DNA of 64,000 bases from the NCBI RefSeq assembly GCF_000524195.1, contig NW_020170443.1, forward strand, positions 314,233-378,232, in the 5' to 3' direction. The notes under the pieces were generated by a model. The model was not told the origin of the DNA. It saw nothing but the letters and a program-made list of their open reading frames with translations, and ran no database searches. A program made the translations under genes and the position numbers. Shown here in pieces: positions 61,365 to 64,000 of the stretch (positions within the stretch are counted from its first letter, which is position 1; each line of letters begins with the position of its first letter). Source of the DNA: Echinococcus granulosus (Eukaryota > Platyhelminthes > Cestoda > Cyclophyllidea > Taeniidae).

Positions 61365-61690
61365 CTACATTGGTGATGGCGGAAAGCGAATCCTATCCTC
61401 GTTTCTACTGCTGGATGGTGAACCCCGGCCAGGCAGAAGGGGTGAATATGCTAGGGATGGGAGATTCCGTGACGACCCATAACAGAGGGGCTGAAAATGA
61501 CGCCTTCCTTCGAAGTCTACCCGAGTCCTGTGTTCTGCACAAAAGTTGTCAAAAACGGAGACGACAATAGACGTGAATCAGTTGCCTATGTACCTGTATA
61601 AAGACATCGACTAGGTGAACTCGCGATGTCTCCTCCACCTCTCTGCTATGCAGGAATGAATAACCATTCAGTTCAGACACGAAGCTTGCT
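61365..61690 (+). repeat. Dispersed repeat, copy E (partial)
   Basis: Core landmarks GCGGAAAGCGAATCCTATCC, GGGATGGGAGATTCCGTGAC and GGGGCTGAAAATGACGCCTT are present. Similarity fades after about 61690, and both modules are missing. Confidence 0.65.
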
Positions 61691-62279
61691 CGCACATTGT
61701 GGTTGAGAAGCCTCGCGGCACGGATACCAATTCCGTCTAGGAGTTGGTAAAGTTCGCTTCATAACCACCGCAAAAGTCCACCAAACCCAACACAGTTATT
61801 CCGAGACTCTTAGCTTTATATAAAAAGTCGAGTGAGATCCCCTTTTCTCTATCCTGTTTGCTTTCAATGGTCACTGATTCATTCTTGCAAGCTTCCACCA
61901 AGTTATAGGGACTTTTATACGGTTTCCTTTCAAAAGTGGATCTCTAGGCTTTCCAGCCAATACAGTCCTCTGGCTACCGAAGGAAGACGTTGATGACATT
62001 TGCGATGCCCATGAACATCACTAATGACCTCTGCACGCGTCGGCTAATAACTTTGGGAAAAATTAAACGGAATTACCCGAGAAGTTTAGTGATCATAACT
62101 GATCATTTGAAGGCTGACTAGATGGAGGAATAACAAGTCCCAATCTCCAGAGACGGGCCGACCCGGCGCAAGTACAATGGCCAGGACACAAAGTGGTGCA
62201 CAACTAAAAATGCGAGTTAAAAGAAAACAATGTACTACGTGGCCCTCTTCCCTTATGAGCGCCATCCTGAATCAGCCAT

Positions 62280-62975
62280 CATAAGGTAGTCGGTACAGCA
62301 GGGAAAGCATCCACGCGCCAACTGAGGAGATACATGATCGGAACGTTACTGATCCCTTCTGGCAATTCAGATGGATTGGGAAATTTGGCCTGAATGGGAA
62401 ATGGATTCGGGGACTGAGAATCGTGCTGGCCACCACGCTTGTCCATAACTAGAAGCAGGATCACTGACCTAAAATTTAACGCAATTCTGTGGAGGTTGGA
62501 TTTGATCTTGCGTCGTTGCTGTCAGTTCAGAGCTGCCTAATCACAAATTTATCTGCCTTCCATTCAGCTAGTGGAAAGGTGGAGGAGGTATCACGAGCTC
62601 ACAAAATTTATGCCTTTATACATGTAAGGCGGACAGCTCCGCAACGAGGCTTTTTCAGACTGTTAGCTGGCGGTGTTGCTTTCGTTGTTAATAGCTTTCC
62701 TGCGGAATACGGGAATGGGGTAGTTGGCGAAGGTGGACGTCAATATCAGCCTTTCTATCGTAAGCCGTCATCAACTCTCCCTTCCGTGGCTTACCCACTT
62801 CTTCACAGCAGTAGACATGAGGAGTTTGCTTACCGCGGTCGCCAATTTAGCGTCCCAAAATTTTTCTCAAAGACAAAGGAAGACATGAGTCTGGAGCAGA
62901 GTATATACATTCAGCATACTGAAGGTCCTGGGGCTGCTGGCATGGCCCAGAGGCCAGCCCATCATACGTAGGAAC
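62280..62975 (-). repeat. Dispersed repeat, copy F (reverse orientation)
   Basis: Read on the minus strand it begins with the module GGGCTGGCCTCTGGGCCATG near 62960 and runs to the GGACAAGCGTGGTGGCCAGC region near 62440 and on to about 62280. The right module is missing. Copies E and F face each other about 0.6 kb apart. Confidence 0.7.
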
Positions 62976-63387
62976 CCTCAGACGTCTCGGCATCCATCAA
63001 TTTTGGACAATTATTTGTCTCCATTTTTATGGATAATCAAACTCTATTCAATTTTGTAACTACCGTCGCTCACCCCAGTGAAGGAAAAATCAAAAAAGAC
63101 GAAGACAAAAGCAACTCAGTATCTAATTTTTATGAAGAATAAGCCTAAATATTTGTCAGGACTGACGGTGGTGGTGATGGTGTTGGCACGCAAACTTCTC
63201 ACTCCATTACTCAACTACTTAAATTGAAAAGTAGTACTACATTTGTCCACCAATAACTGAATAATTCCCCTATTACAATTCTAATTTCATACTACAAAAA
63301 AGTGTGATTTTTGGGGATGCGGGTATAGGTACTGTCAGTTTCTCACGTGCCCATGGCAACCCAACCTGATCGGGTGATTGTCATATT
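62976..63387. other. Intergenic, upstream of the edge gene
   Basis: AT-rich, nothing recognised. Confidence 0.4.
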
Positions 63388-63987
63388 GTGGATCAAGTGA
63401 TACCCACCAAGTCGGAGGGTCAGTCAGTTGAGCTCTTTCAGTATTATCTGCTTACTATGAAAATACTCTCCTATTACTCTCTAGTCTTACTAACTGCCTA
63501 TATAACTTTAATCCTGTCCAATCATCTACTTGGTTTTAATTTCCACGTATGGTGGACGATTTGGACTTTGACGGATATCGTGTCCCTTTTCCTCAAGGGT
63601 AGGTAATCTTATATTACTTTCAGGGGTCCCATTATTGCATTCGCACATAAGCCAGGTAGAAGATGCTCCAGGGGAACTCAGACTGACTTTTATTTGGAGA
63701 ATGATTGCCTAAAAGAAGCTCCGGTTGCTTACAGCCAGAGCTGCCAAGACATACACCTTCTCATCCTCTTCAATAAATCCTCAACTCCCACACCTCCATC
63801 GACCACTCTAGAGGAGGAGGAACTTGAAGAAACCAACACAAGCTATGGAATACCTGAAATTAATGAAGAATACTGGCTGTTCTCTACCGAGGTGGAGGAT
63901 TTCGACAGCATAATCACATGTGAGGGGGCAATCTCCCCTTCCTTATTTGCTTTTAATAGCAGTCTACTTAAGCAACCTTATAAGTAG
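63388..63987 (+). CDS. Hypothetical membrane protein, two exons
   Basis: Exons 63388-63598 and 63656-63987 join in phase across a 57-nt intron (GTAGGT...CCAG) to give 180 residues. The first exon encodes one or two hydrophobic segments (ILSYYSLVLLTAYITLILS and NFHVWWTIWTLTDIVSLFL). The second encodes an acidic soluble tail (TTLEEEELEETNTSYGIPEI). I recognise no family. Another acceptor at 63632 would end the protein soon after and looks less likely. It could be the 3' part of a larger gene or not a gene; the coherent splice and the composition favour a real one. Confidence 0.35.
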
Positions 63988-64000
63988 TATAGTTGTTTTA

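Overview
The window is nuclear DNA of a metazoan, most likely a parasitic flatworm. The evidence is spliceosomal genes with both normal and very small introns, a nuclear receptor with two DNA-binding domains (a type known from flatworms and some other protostomes), and dispersed repeats between genes. A tapeworm-like genome is my best guess, but the species cannot be fixed from the sequence alone. Three runs of exactly 100 N (12844-12943, 23614-23713, 39163-39262) are scaffold gaps. Exons were assembled by hand from conserved protein blocks, reading phase and GT/AG sites.

Layout, left to right: a lamin B receptor / sterol reductase-like gene (2132-3959, +); an intergenic stretch with the first copy of a dispersed repeat (about 6015-7060); the two-DBD nuclear receptor (9105-20043, +); a flotillin-1-like gene (24248-21053, -), convergent with the receptor; an HDHD3-like HAD protein (25049-25954, +), divergent from flotillin; a TMEM101-like membrane protein (26900-28512, +), convergent with a CMC1-like twin CX9C protein (29856-29268, -); a sorting nexin 5/6 homologue (31251-35038, +); an intronless PA28-gamma proteasome activator (36175-36861, +); a T2 ribonuclease (43423-38689, -); and an Lhx3/4-type LIM-homeobox gene (52582-44832, -). 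The last 11 kb is gene-poor. It holds four more repeat copies, a microsatellite, a probable dead coding stretch, and a small two-exon gene at the edge (63388-63987, +).

The genes are ordinary single-copy animal genes and do not form one pathway. They cover nuclear envelope, transcription factors, membrane microdomains and endosomal sorting, mitochondrial cytochrome oxidase assembly, proteasome regulation and extracellular or lysosomal RNA breakdown.

The points most worth a second look are: duplicated DBD exons with matching intron positions in the receptor; 22- and 30-nt introns; an unclassified repeat of about 0.9 kb flanked by direct-repeat modules; candidate spliced-leader acceptors just before start codons; G-quadruplex motifs and a half-site palindrome in receptor introns; and a coding-like insert inside an Lhx3/4 intron.
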